Assembly: GCF_013114835.1 (NCBI RefSeq)
Contig: NZ_JAAVLW010000008.1
Location: 237,929 to 301,928 of the forward strand
Length of the DNA stretch: 64,000 nt
Direction of reading: 5' to 3'
DNA from: Bradyrhizobium archetypum
GTDB lineage: Bacteria; Pseudomonadota; Alphaproteobacteria; Rhizobiales; Xanthobacteraceae
The notes under the pieces: generated by a model
Seen by the model: the letters and a program-made list of their open reading frames with translations, nothing else
The model's database searches: none
Told to the model about the DNA's origin: nothing
Program-made: the position numbers and the translations under genes
Part shown: piece by piece, positions 55,873-62,694 of the stretch
How positions within the stretch are numbered: the first letter of the stretch is position 1
Layout of the letters: each line of letters begins with the position of its first letter

Positions 55873-55910
55873 CAGCTCACTTCTAGCAGCTCACTTCTAT
55901 CAGCTCACTT
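55873..55910. repeat. 14-bp tandem repeats at the rpsT 3' end
   Basis: cagctcacttctag (55873-55886), cagctcacttctat (55887-55900) and cagctcactt (55901-55910) follow each other. The last copy includes the rpsT stop codon, so the units duplicate the end of the gene and its first 3' bases. Confidence 0.85.
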
Positions 55911-56171
55911 GGCGAGCTTGGCGATCGCGTGCGTGAGACGCGATACCTTCCGGCTCGCATTGTTCTTGTGAATGATGTTGCGCTGCGCCGCCTGCATCAA
56001 TTCCGGTTCCGCGCGCTTCATCGCTTCCAGCGCCGCATTGCGGTCGCCGCTCTTGATCGCTTCCTCGACGCTGCGGACCGCGCCGCGCATCTGGGTGCGG
56101 CGCGACTTGTTGACGATGGTGCGGCGGGCAATCTTGCGGGTCGCCTTCCTGGCGGAAGAGGTATTGGCCAT
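55905..56171 (-). CDS. rpsT: 30S ribosomal protein S20
   Basis: 88 residues starting MANTSSARKATRKIARRTIVNKSRR, basic and helical, with the C-terminal HKNNASRKVSRLTHAIAKL. S20 binds 16S rRNA at the 5' and 3' minor domains. Length and sequence are typical. It is transcribed alone, with its own terminator, next to dnaA as in many alphaproteobacteria. Confidence 0.97.
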   Translation of the reverse strand: MANTSSARKATRKIARRTIVNKSRRTQMRGAVRSVEEAIKSGDRNAALEAMKRAEPELMQAAQRNIIHKNNASRKVSRLTHAIAKLAK

Positions 56172-56543
56172 GTTCTCAACTATCCTTCGGCTGTCATCGC
56201 TCGGATGGTCGGCCCTTGAGCGCGCCGGCCGTTCAAATTGCGTGATCGCTGGTTGCGTTTTCCAGGTGTTCGTAACCTAAGCCGTTCTTGAGGATGCCAT
56301 GGACGGGAGCCAAAAATGCCCCCGCGAGCGGCGCTGCTCAAAGAACAGCGGCGGCGGGATTGCGCCCGCCGCCATTGGGGGTCTTATAGAGGGCGAGTCC
56401 TGCACCGTCAACGCTTTCCGTCCTCCCCGAAACGCCGGGAAGAGGGCGAAAATGGCGCCTAAGGTGCTGATGAGGTTGAATTTCCGCGGGGCTCCCGGTA
56501 TGGCCTGACAGCCTCCTCGGGGCGACAGATATTAGGGTGACAC
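56172..56543. other. Gene-free interval upstream of rpsT
   Basis: 372 bases. A 9-bp stem ggcggcggg / cccgccgcc (56350-56358, 56365-56373) is present. It holds the rpsT promoter on the minus strand and the upstream sequence of the small membrane protein at 56544 on the plus strand. A 69-codon frame (56299-56508) has no ribosome site or protein-like pattern. Confidence 0.4.
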
Positions 56544-56861
56544 ATGATCCGCGGTCTTTTCCGGCTTATCGGCCTCCTGCTCCTGGCCGGCGGATTCATT
56601 TTCATGGTCTATGACGGAGCCCGCTTCGTCGCCGACCAGACCCTGCGGTTCACCCGATTTGGCCAGTTCTGGAACGACGTTCATCAATCCAGCCAGCTTG
56701 CGTTCCGGACCTGGATCGAGGGCGTCGCGCCCTGGCTTTGGAGCAGCGTCATCAAGGTGCTGCTGGATCAGCCGGTTTTTGCCGTGCTGGGCGTGCTCGG
56801 CATTCTGCTCATGATCCTGTTCCGGCCCCGCAAGCCGCTGATCGGCTATTCGCGCGACTGA
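56544..56861 (+). CDS. Small two-helix membrane protein
   Basis: 105 residues. A first membrane helix GLFRLIGLLLLAGGFIFMVYDGA lies at residues about 4-26 and a second, VFAVLGVLGILLMILFRP, at about 78-95. The middle (FGQFWNDVHQSSQLAFRTWIEGVAPWLW) is likely periplasmic or amphipathic. A short basic tail ends the protein. It resembles hypothetical proteins of Nitrobacteraceae. I cannot name a function. It is monocistronic by spacing; msrA follows at 124 bases. Confidence 0.65.
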   Translation: MIRGLFRLIGLLLLAGGFIFMVYDGARFVADQTLRFTRFGQFWNDVHQSSQLAFRTWIEGVAPWLWSSVIKVLLDQPVFAVLGVLGILLMILFRPRKPLIGYSRD

Positions 56862-56985
56862 CCCTCGCTCCTGCGCTCGGGGCACCGCGTAACAGGACTG
56901 CCGTATCGGGCGTAAAGACATATATAGAAGTCTAACCGGCCGACGCCGTTGCCGTGTCGGCCGATCTCTCGCCTGGAGGTATTCC

Positions 56986-57642
56986 ATGTTGTTCATGCGC
57001 AAGACCACCGCGTTGCCGAGCGCAGCCGAAGCACTGCCGGGCCGTACCACTCCGATCCCGACCGCCACCACGCACTTCGTCAACGGTCGCAAGCTTCAGC
57101 CGCCCTATCCTGTCGGCCTCGAGCAGGCTGTGTTTGGTCTCGGCTGTTTCTGGGGCGCGGAACGCAAGTTCTGGGAACTCGGCGATGGCGTCTATGTGAC
57201 CGCCGTTGGCTATGCCGGCGGTCTTACGCCCAATCCGACCTATGAAGAGGTTTGTTCGGGCCGCACCGGTCACACCGAAGTGGTGCTGGTCGTGTTCGAT
57301 CCGAAGCAGATCTCCTACGAGCAGCTCCTGAAGATGTTCTGGGAAAATCACAACCCGACGCAGGGCATGCGCCAGGGCAACGATGTCGGCACCCAGTATC
57401 GCTCGGCGATCTACACATTCGGCGACGCGCAGCGCCAGGCTGCCGACGCGTCGAAGGCGATGTACCAGAAGGCACTCGCTGCCAAGGGTCTCGGCGCCAT
57501 CACCACCGAGATCGCACCGGCGGGCGAATTCTATTTCGCCGAGGACTATCATCAGCAATATCTCGCCAAGAACCCGGCGGGCTATTGCGGATTGGGCGGC
57601 ACCGGCGTGTCGTGCCCGATCGGCGCCGGCGTGAGTGCCTGA
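56986..57642 (+). CDS. msrA: Peptide methionine-S-sulfoxide reductase MsrA
   Basis: 218 residues. The catalytic Cys is in GLGCFWGAERKFWEL, and the C-terminal resolving Cys lie in YCGLGGTGVSCPIGAG. GNDVGTQYRSAIYTF and the Glu/Tyr site are conserved. It reduces S-methionine sulfoxide in proteins using thioredoxin. The N-terminal 45 residues are an extension without a clear signal peptide. GGAGG lies six bases before the ATG at 56986. Confidence 0.93.
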   Translation: MLFMRKTTALPSAAEALPGRTTPIPTATTHFVNGRKLQPPYPVGLEQAVFGLGCFWGAERKFWELGDGVYVTAVGYAGGLTPNPTYEEVCSGRTGHTEVVLVVFDPKQISYEQLLKMFWENHNPTQGMRQGNDVGTQYRSAIYTFGDAQRQAADASKAMYQKALAAKGLGAITTEIAPAGEFYFAEDYHQQYLAKNPAGYCGLGGTGVSCPIGAGVSA

Positions 57643-57649
57643 CTTCAAG

Positions 57650-57676
57650 CCTCTCCCCGTGAAGAACGGGGAGAGG
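57650..57676. terminator. Hairpin after msrA
   Basis: Perfect 11-bp stem cctctccccgt / acggggagagg (57650-57660, 57666-57676) with loop gaaga, 8 bases after the msrA stop. No T-run follows directly, so it may be a processed 3' end or repeat element rather than a strong terminator. Confidence 0.55.
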
Positions 57677-57774
57677 CAGCTTTGAGCGCCGTCGTAGCCC
57701 TCCACCTTCCAAAACCGTTTGTTAACCATAACCGGTGCAAGACTAAAGCCGTCTCGCTTTAAGGGATGGCCTAG

Positions 57775-58524
57775 GTGCGGGTTGTGCGCGCATTTCGACT
57801 ATCGATCACTGTGATCATCAGCGCGCTCGCTCTGTCGGGCTGCATGCGCACGACCGGACCGGTTGCAGGCGCACCGCAAGGCGATCTCGATTCAATGGCC
57901 TATGGCCAGTCGAACAGCCAGCCGCCGCGGGCGGCCGCAGCCGATTCCGGCGGCGCCGTCGGCGCACTTCGTGCCTCCTTTGCCGCATCACCGGGTGCCG
58001 CACCAGGGCCTGTCGCCGTTGCCGCACCGGTGGCCTATACCGAGCCCGCACCCATGCGATACGACGCGGCCTATCATCTCGATGCCGGCGACAAGCTGCG
58101 CGTCGTGGTCTACGGCCAGGAAGGCCTCACCAACACGTATGCCGTCAGCGCGGGCGGCTCGATCACAATGCCGCTGATCGGCTCGGTGCCGGCGCGCGGC
58201 CGCACCACCGCGGGACTGGAGGCGGAGATCTCAGCGAAACTGCGCGCCGGATTTATCAGGGAACCGTCGGTGGCCGTGGAGATCGAAGCGTACCGGCCGT
58301 TCTTCATTCTCGGCGAGGTCGCGGCACCCGGGCAATACCCGTATGTACCCAACATGACGGTCGAGAGCGCGGTGGCAATCGCCGGCGGCTTCTCGCCGCG
58401 TGCCCGCCGCGACAACGTCACGGTCACGCACACCGATGCGTCCGGCACCTCACGTTTCATCGTCCCGCCCGGCAGCCCGATCAGCCCCGGCGACACGGTG
58501 CTCGTCAGCGAGCGCTGGTTCTAG
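57775..58524 (+). CDS. Polysaccharide export lipoprotein (Wza-like)
   Basis: 249 residues. The signal peptide ends in the lipobox ALALSGC, so the mature protein starts at a lipidated Cys and is anchored in the outer membrane. A Pro/Ala-rich linker follows to about residue 95. The Poly_export motif DAAYHLDAGDKLRVVVYGQEGLTNTYAVS and the SLBB domain (RPFFILGEVAAPGQYPYVPNMTVESAVAIAGG) are present. It is shorter than full Wza, lacking the C-terminal helix. Start GTG at 57775 with aaggga upstream. No kinase or polymerase gene is beside it, so the polysaccharide is unknown. Confidence 0.87.
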   Translation: MRVVRAFRLSITVIISALALSGCMRTTGPVAGAPQGDLDSMAYGQSNSQPPRAAAADSGGAVGALRASFAASPGAAPGPVAVAAPVAYTEPAPMRYDAAYHLDAGDKLRVVVYGQEGLTNTYAVSAGGSITMPLIGSVPARGRTTAGLEAEISAKLRAGFIREPSVAVEIEAYRPFFILGEVAAPGQYPYVPNMTVESAVAIAGGFSPRARRDNVTVTHTDASGTSRFIVPPGSPISPGDTVLVSERWF

Positions 58525-58894
58525 GGCGCGGCGCCCTTTCACCACATGGTCATGTTGAGCGGGCTGTTATCTTGAGCATTTGTGTCAGGCAAATGCCTTG
58601 CATTTGACCAAGAAAATTCACCAATCGTTTCGCGCCGAGGCGGACGCTGCGTTCTGCATCATGTTGTGGGATCAATTCGACAGAGCGATCTAACTTGGGG
58701 TGGCAGGGGTGCGGTTTCGCACGTGCCGGAGTTCTGCGGCAGTGTGTTGTGCCGGTTCAGTGCGATGAATTGGCGCTATGCGCCGAATGTGTTCGAAACC
58801 ATGTTCCATCTTGCGCTGCAGCGATGTAGAAACCCCTCGTTGAAACGAGGCGCGCCGGTTTGTCGGTTGAGTGCCTGCAATCCGGAGTATGACC
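58525..58894. other. Gene-free interval with small palindromes
   Basis: 370 bases. It holds a terminator-like gggcgc g gcgccc ttt (58524-58539) at the end of the Wza-like gene, caaatg / catttg (58590-58595, 58601-58606) and cctcgtt / aacgagg (58835-58841, 58844-58850). The ggag of the TctC-type gene lies at 58884. A frame from 58582 overlaps that gene out of frame and is not protein-like. Confidence 0.45.
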
Positions 58895-59902
58895 ATGAAC
58901 TATCATTTGCCGGTCAGCGTGGTGCGCGCGGCGACTGCAATGGCATTGTGCGCTTCCATCGCCGTGACGGCCTTGTGTGCTTCTTCGCATTCGGCATCGG
59001 CGGCCGATGCCTATCCGAGCCGGCGGATCACCTTCGTCGTGCCCTATCCCGCGGGTGGCGCCACCGACGTCCTGGCGCGCTTGCTTGCCAATAAATTGCA
59101 GGAGTCGTGGAAGACGACCGTCGTAGTCGAGAACAAGTCGGGCGGCGGCGGCGTGGTCGGCAATGATTACGTGGCGAAGGCGCAGCCCGATGGGTACACC
59201 GTGCTGGTCGGCATTACGCAGATTATTCAGGCGCCGAGCCTGGTTGCGAAGCTGCCCTACGATGTCTTCAAGGATCTCGCACCGGTCACCCAGATCGCGC
59301 TCTCGACGATCGTGCTGGTGGTTCCCGAGCAGCAGCCGATCAAGTCCGTCAAAGAGCTGATCGATTATGCCAAGGCGAATCCCGGCAAGCCCTACGGCAC
59401 CTTCGGCAACGCCACGACGTCGCATCTCTATGGCGAACTGCTCAAGAGGGTCGCCGGTATCGACATGACCCATGTGCCCTATCGCGGCTCGGCGCCTCTC
59501 ACGAACGACCTGCTCGCCAACACGGTGACCTCGTCCTTCGTCGATCTCACGACGGCGAGCGCGCAGATCAAGGCGGGCAAGCTCAGGGCGCTCGCGGTCG
59601 GCGGCGAAAAGCGCCGGACCGCGTTGCCCGAGGTGCCGACGATGGCCGAACTCGGCTATCCCGGCTTTGAGATCGAAGGCTGGCTCGGCGTGTTCGTGCC
59701 CGCGGCAACACCCAAGGAGATCGTGACGAAGCTTTCGGACGAACTCGCCCGCATCATCGCCTCGCCCGAGGGCGTCGCCGGAATCGAGACGCTCAGCCTC
59801 GTGCCGGTGGGTGGATCGGCGGAAGCATTCGAGAAAGCGCTGCGGCGCGACTACGCGAAATGGGCCGATGTCGTGAAGGCCACCGGCGTCAAGGGCGAGT
59901 GA
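58895..59902 (+). CDS. Tripartite tricarboxylate transporter substrate-binding protein (TctC/Bug)
   Basis: 335 residues. An N-terminal signal peptide ends near ASAADAYPSRR. Bug-family motifs are ITFVVPYPAGGATDVLARLL, VVENKSGGGGVVGNDYVAKAQPDGYTVL and MTHVPYRGSAPLTNDLL. It binds a carboxylate in the periplasm; the matching TctA/TctB membrane genes are not in this window, so it is an orphan, as is usual for this family. GGAG lies seven bases before the ATG at 58895; an ATG at 58889 is too close. Confidence 0.92.
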   Translation: MNYHLPVSVVRAATAMALCASIAVTALCASSHSASAADAYPSRRITFVVPYPAGGATDVLARLLANKLQESWKTTVVVENKSGGGGVVGNDYVAKAQPDGYTVLVGITQIIQAPSLVAKLPYDVFKDLAPVTQIALSTIVLVVPEQQPIKSVKELIDYAKANPGKPYGTFGNATTSHLYGELLKRVAGIDMTHVPYRGSAPLTNDLLANTVTSSFVDLTTASAQIKAGKLRALAVGGEKRRTALPEVPTMAELGYPGFEIEGWLGVFVPAATPKEIVTKLSDELARIIASPEGVAGIETLSLVPVGGSAEAFEKALRRDYAKWADVVKATGVKGE

Positions 59903-59921
59903 GGTAGGCGAAGTCTAGCAC

Positions 59922-60004
59922 CGTCGTTCCGGGGCGGTGCGAAGCACCGAACCCGGAACCTCGAGATTCCGGGTCTGGTCCTTCGGACCATCCCTGAATG
60001 ACGC
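59922..60004. repeat. Palindromic intergenic repeat (family 2)
   Basis: Ends ccgtcgttccggggc and tccctgaatgacgcc with inner gaacccggaacc / gattccgggtc and ggtccttcggacc. It lies in the convergent gap between the TctC-type gene and the dienelactone hydrolase gene. Confidence 0.8.
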
Positions 60005-60014
60005 CCTCCGGGCG

Positions 60015-60686
60015 TCATTTCAAATGCTTCTCAAAAAACGCCAGGCTGCGCGGCCAGGCGATGTCGGCGCTGGCCTTGTCGTAGCTTGCCCGTTCATCGC
60101 AGTGAAAGCCGTGCTGCGCGCCGGGATAGATATGGATTTCGACCTCCGGCCGCTTGGCCTTGATGGTCTCGACATCCGTTAGTGGAATGCCCGCATCCTT
60201 TTCGCCGAAATGCAGTTGCGTCGGCACGTTGGGTTTGTCATCGGCAAAGCGGACGATGGCGCCGCCGTAATAGCCGACCGCGGCCGACAGGCCCGACAAC
60301 TTGGTCGCCGCGGCATAGGCGATGCTGCCGCCGAGGCAGAAGCCGATGATGCCTACCGGACCGACATCCTTCACGGCGTCGATCGCAGCCTGGGTATCGC
60401 GCAGCATCGCAGGCCAATCGGGATTGGCGATGAACTTTCGCGCATTTGCGACCTCGTCGGGCGAATAGCCGCTCTGGAAGTTCGGTTGCGTACGATCGAA
60501 GATCGACGGCGCGATCGCGACATAGCCTTCGCCGGCCAGCCGATCGCAGACCGAGCGGATGTGGTGATTGACGCCAAAAATTTCCTGGATCACCACGATG
60601 GCCGCCTTCGGCGCACCAGCGGGATCGGCGCGATAGCCGCCGAGTTTGAAGCTGTCCGAAGCCGTCAGCTTGATATCCTGTCCCAC
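60015..60686 (-). CDS. Dienelactone hydrolase family protein
   Basis: 223 residues of the alpha/beta hydrolase fold. The nucleophile is Cys in GIIGFCLGGSIAY, with Asp in GEKDAGIPL and His in PGAQHGFHCDERASY, the dienelactone-hydrolase triad. It should open a lactone or ester ring; whether chloroaromatic intermediates are its substrate is not shown. The start is a GTG at 60686 with AGGGA about seven bases before it; a longer frame to 60905 is not supported. Confidence 0.88.
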   Translation of the reverse strand: MGQDIKLTASDSFKLGGYRADPAGAPKAAIVVIQEIFGVNHHIRSVCDRLAGEGYVAIAPSIFDRTQPNFQSGYSPDEVANARKFIANPDWPAMLRDTQAAIDAVKDVGPVGIIGFCLGGSIAYAAATKLSGLSAAVGYYGGAIVRFADDKPNVPTQLHFGEKDAGIPLTDVETIKAKRPEVEIHIYPGAQHGFHCDERASYDKASADIAWPRSLAFFEKHLK

Positions 60687-60747
60687 GGGTCGTCCCTTCT
60701 TGTTTTGAGTTGCATGCAGTCGATTGGGTGAATGCGCGGAGCCGCGG

Positions 60748-61092
60748 CTACTGCCACATCCAATTGTGACCCCAGTCGCCCTTCCAGCCGGCCAGCCTGC
60801 CGTTGCGGAATTGCAGATAGAGCCGATCTTTCTTGTAGAACAAGCCGCTGCCGCCGATGTTGCGGAATGCGAGGAAAATTTCATCGCCCGGCCGTCCCCG
60901 GACATAATTGAGCGGAAAGCCGAGGGCGCTTGCCGCTTCGCCTGCGTTCATGCCGAAGGCCAACGGGAAGTTATTCGACAGCGTCTCGGTGAAGGGCGGC
61001 GGGTAGGGGCCGCCGATTGGCGGCAGTTGTTGCGCGGCAGCTTGCGTGAAGCTACCTGCGATCAGGGTGAGGGCCACGGCGGCTAGCTTCAT
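60748..61092 (-). CDS. Small secreted hypothetical protein
   Basis: 114 residues with a signal peptide MKLAAVALTLIAGSFTQAAA. The mature part is Gly/Pro/aromatic-rich with YKKDRLYLQFRNGRLAGWKGDWGHNWMWQ at the C-terminus, which looks like a beta-strand-rich end. Its ATG overlaps the alpha/beta hydrolase stop (ATGA, 61089-61092), so translation is coupled. Function unknown. Confidence 0.68.
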   Translation of the reverse strand: MKLAAVALTLIAGSFTQAAAQQLPPIGGPYPPPFTETLSNNFPLAFGMNAGEAASALGFPLNYVRGRPGDEIFLAFRNIGGSGLFYKKDRLYLQFRNGRLAGWKGDWGHNWMWQ

Positions 61093-61877
61093 GACGCGGC
61101 TTTCTGGGCTGTCTTGGCGTCGAGGCTGTCAAGAAAAGGCAGCACGGCGTCGATGAAGGCCTGCGGCTGGTCGATGTTGACCGCGTGGCCGGCGGAGGGG
61201 ATCACCACCTTCTGAGCGCCCGGAATCTTGGCCGCCATATAGTCGGAAGCGGCGAGGAAGGGCGTGTCGTCGGCGCCGACCACGATCAGCGACGGCACCT
61301 TGATATCCGGCAACGACTCGATGACGCGGGCATCGCGCTGGGTCAGCATGCCGCGTGCGGCGCGCGAGAGACCCGTAGCATTGCGATGGGTGACGCTGGA
61401 GCGCTCCCGGCTCGCCGATTTCAGCACCTCCAGGCCTTCACGCTCAAAGCGGTCGCCGGTATCGTGCGCGCGCTTATTCCAGACTTCGCGAGCTTCGTCC
61501 TTCTTGAATCCCGGCCCGGTGTCGATGATCAGAAGCGCGCGGACGCGGCTCGGATGCGCGCGGTAGAACGCCAGCGACATGTATCCGCCAAGCGAGAGCC
61601 CGCCGACGATCGCCTGCTCGGCGCCGACGGCATCGAGCAGCGCCGCCATGTCAGCGACCGTCAGCGCTTCGCTATAGGCCGCCGGATCGTCGGGATAATC
61701 GGATTGGCCGTGGCCGCGCATGTCCCACAGCACGAGCTTGTGATGCTTCGACAAGGCCGCGATCTGGCCCTGCCACATCCCACTGGTCGAGGAATAGCCG
61801 TGGGTCAGCAGCAGCGGTGGGCCGGCGCCGTGAACCTCGTAATAGATGCGGACTCCGTCACGATTGATTGTCGGCAT
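61089..61877 (-). CDS. Alpha/beta fold hydrolase
   Basis: 262 residues. Nucleophile Ser is in VGGLSLGGYMSL, acid Asp in VVGADDTPFLAAS, and His in IPSAGHAVNIDQP. The oxyanion loop is LLTHGYSSTSGMWQGQ. It is a soluble esterase- or dehalogenase-like hydrolase of unknown substrate. The start MPTINRDGVRIYYEVHG at 61877 is chosen over an upstream extension to 61940. It is coupled to the small exported gene. Confidence 0.85.
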   Translation of the reverse strand: MPTINRDGVRIYYEVHGAGPPLLLTHGYSSTSGMWQGQIAALSKHHKLVLWDMRGHGQSDYPDDPAAYSEALTVADMAALLDAVGAEQAIVGGLSLGGYMSLAFYRAHPSRVRALLIIDTGPGFKKDEAREVWNKRAHDTGDRFEREGLEVLKSASRERSSVTHRNATGLSRAARGMLTQRDARVIESLPDIKVPSLIVVGADDTPFLAASDYMAAKIPGAQKVVIPSAGHAVNIDQPQAFIDAVLPFLDSLDAKTAQKAAS

Positions 61878-62202
61878 TCCCTTTTTCCCGAAGCAAACGA
61901 AGCCCATCCGGCCCTCGCGGCTTATCCTAGCGCGATCCATTCGCCGTTGGGAAATGCGGAAACGGAAGACGCGCCCTGCGGGCGCGAGCTCGATTGATCA
62001 GCCCGTGACAGAACCTTGCCGCAACGCACAAGCGGCCACTTTCAAAATTTTATTCTCTTCGAGCGATTCCAAACTGGATTGCCTCTCGAAAAGATCGGGA
62101 TCATTCTTCCCGCCGACCGGCATCGACCCGGTGGGTGCCGGCCAATACCCAAAAGCGAGAATGCCGCCGTAAGCGGCTTCCAACACCGGAAGGGGAAACG
62201 CG
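61878..62202. promoter_or_regulatory. Divergent promoter region of the hydrolase and hydroxylase genes
   Basis: 325 bases between divergent genes. A 7-bp stem cgcgccc / gggcgcg (61970-61976, 61980-61986) lies here. The ribosome site ggaagggga for the 62203 start lies at 62188-62196. No gene is seen. Confidence 0.45.
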
Positions 62203-62694
62203 ATGCCAAATCTCAATATCAACGGACGGAATATGTCCGTCGAGGCGTCAGGCGATACGCCGCTGCTCTGGGTCATCCGCGAGCAATTGCAGATGACCGG
62301 TACAAAGTTCGGTTGCGGCGCAGGTCTCTGCGGCGCCTGCACGGTCCATGTCAACGGCGAAGCCGTTCGCTCCTGCCAGACCATGGTCAGCGACGCCGTC
62401 GGCAAGAAGATCACCACCATCGAAGGCCTTTCCGCCAAGGGCGATCATCCGCTGCAGAAAGCCTGGATCGCCGAACAGGTCCCGCAATGCGGCTACTGCC
62501 AGTCCGGCCAGATCATGCAGGCGGCAGCGCTGCTTTCGAAGAATTCCAATCCAACCAGGGATGAAGTGATCGCGCATATGGACGGCAATCTGTGCCGTTG
62601 CATGACCTATTCGCGCATTCAGAAGGCGATCATGCGCGCCGCATCCGAAATGCGTACCGCCTCCAACGCCAGCACCGAGCGGAGGGCCACATGA
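62203..62694 (+). CDS. (2Fe-2S)-binding small subunit of a molybdenum hydroxylase
   Basis: 163 residues. An N-terminal plant-ferredoxin-like domain holds FGCGAGLCGACTVHVNG and SCQTMV, and the second helical domain has QCGYCQSGQIM and DGNLCRCMTY, giving the eight Cys for two [2Fe-2S] clusters. It resembles the alpha subunit of isoquinoline 1-oxidoreductase-type enzymes. It passes electrons from the Mo site. Start ATG at 62203 with ggaagggga upstream. Its stop overlaps the large-subunit start as ATGA. Confidence 0.9.
   Translation: MPNLNINGRNMSVEASGDTPLLWVIREQLQMTGTKFGCGAGLCGACTVHVNGEAVRSCQTMVSDAVGKKITTIEGLSAKGDHPLQKAWIAEQVPQCGYCQSGQIMQAAALLSKNSNPTRDEVIAHMDGNLCRCMTYSRIQKAIMRAASEMRTASNASTERRAT

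Noticed and set aside
56299..56508. A 69-codon frame upstream of the small membrane protein
   Set aside because: No ribosome site or family pattern; it crosses a GC hairpin near the rpsT promoter zone.
58582..59094. A 170-codon frame overlapping the TctC-type gene start
   Set aside because: Cys/Arg-rich and out of frame with a clear exported binding protein.
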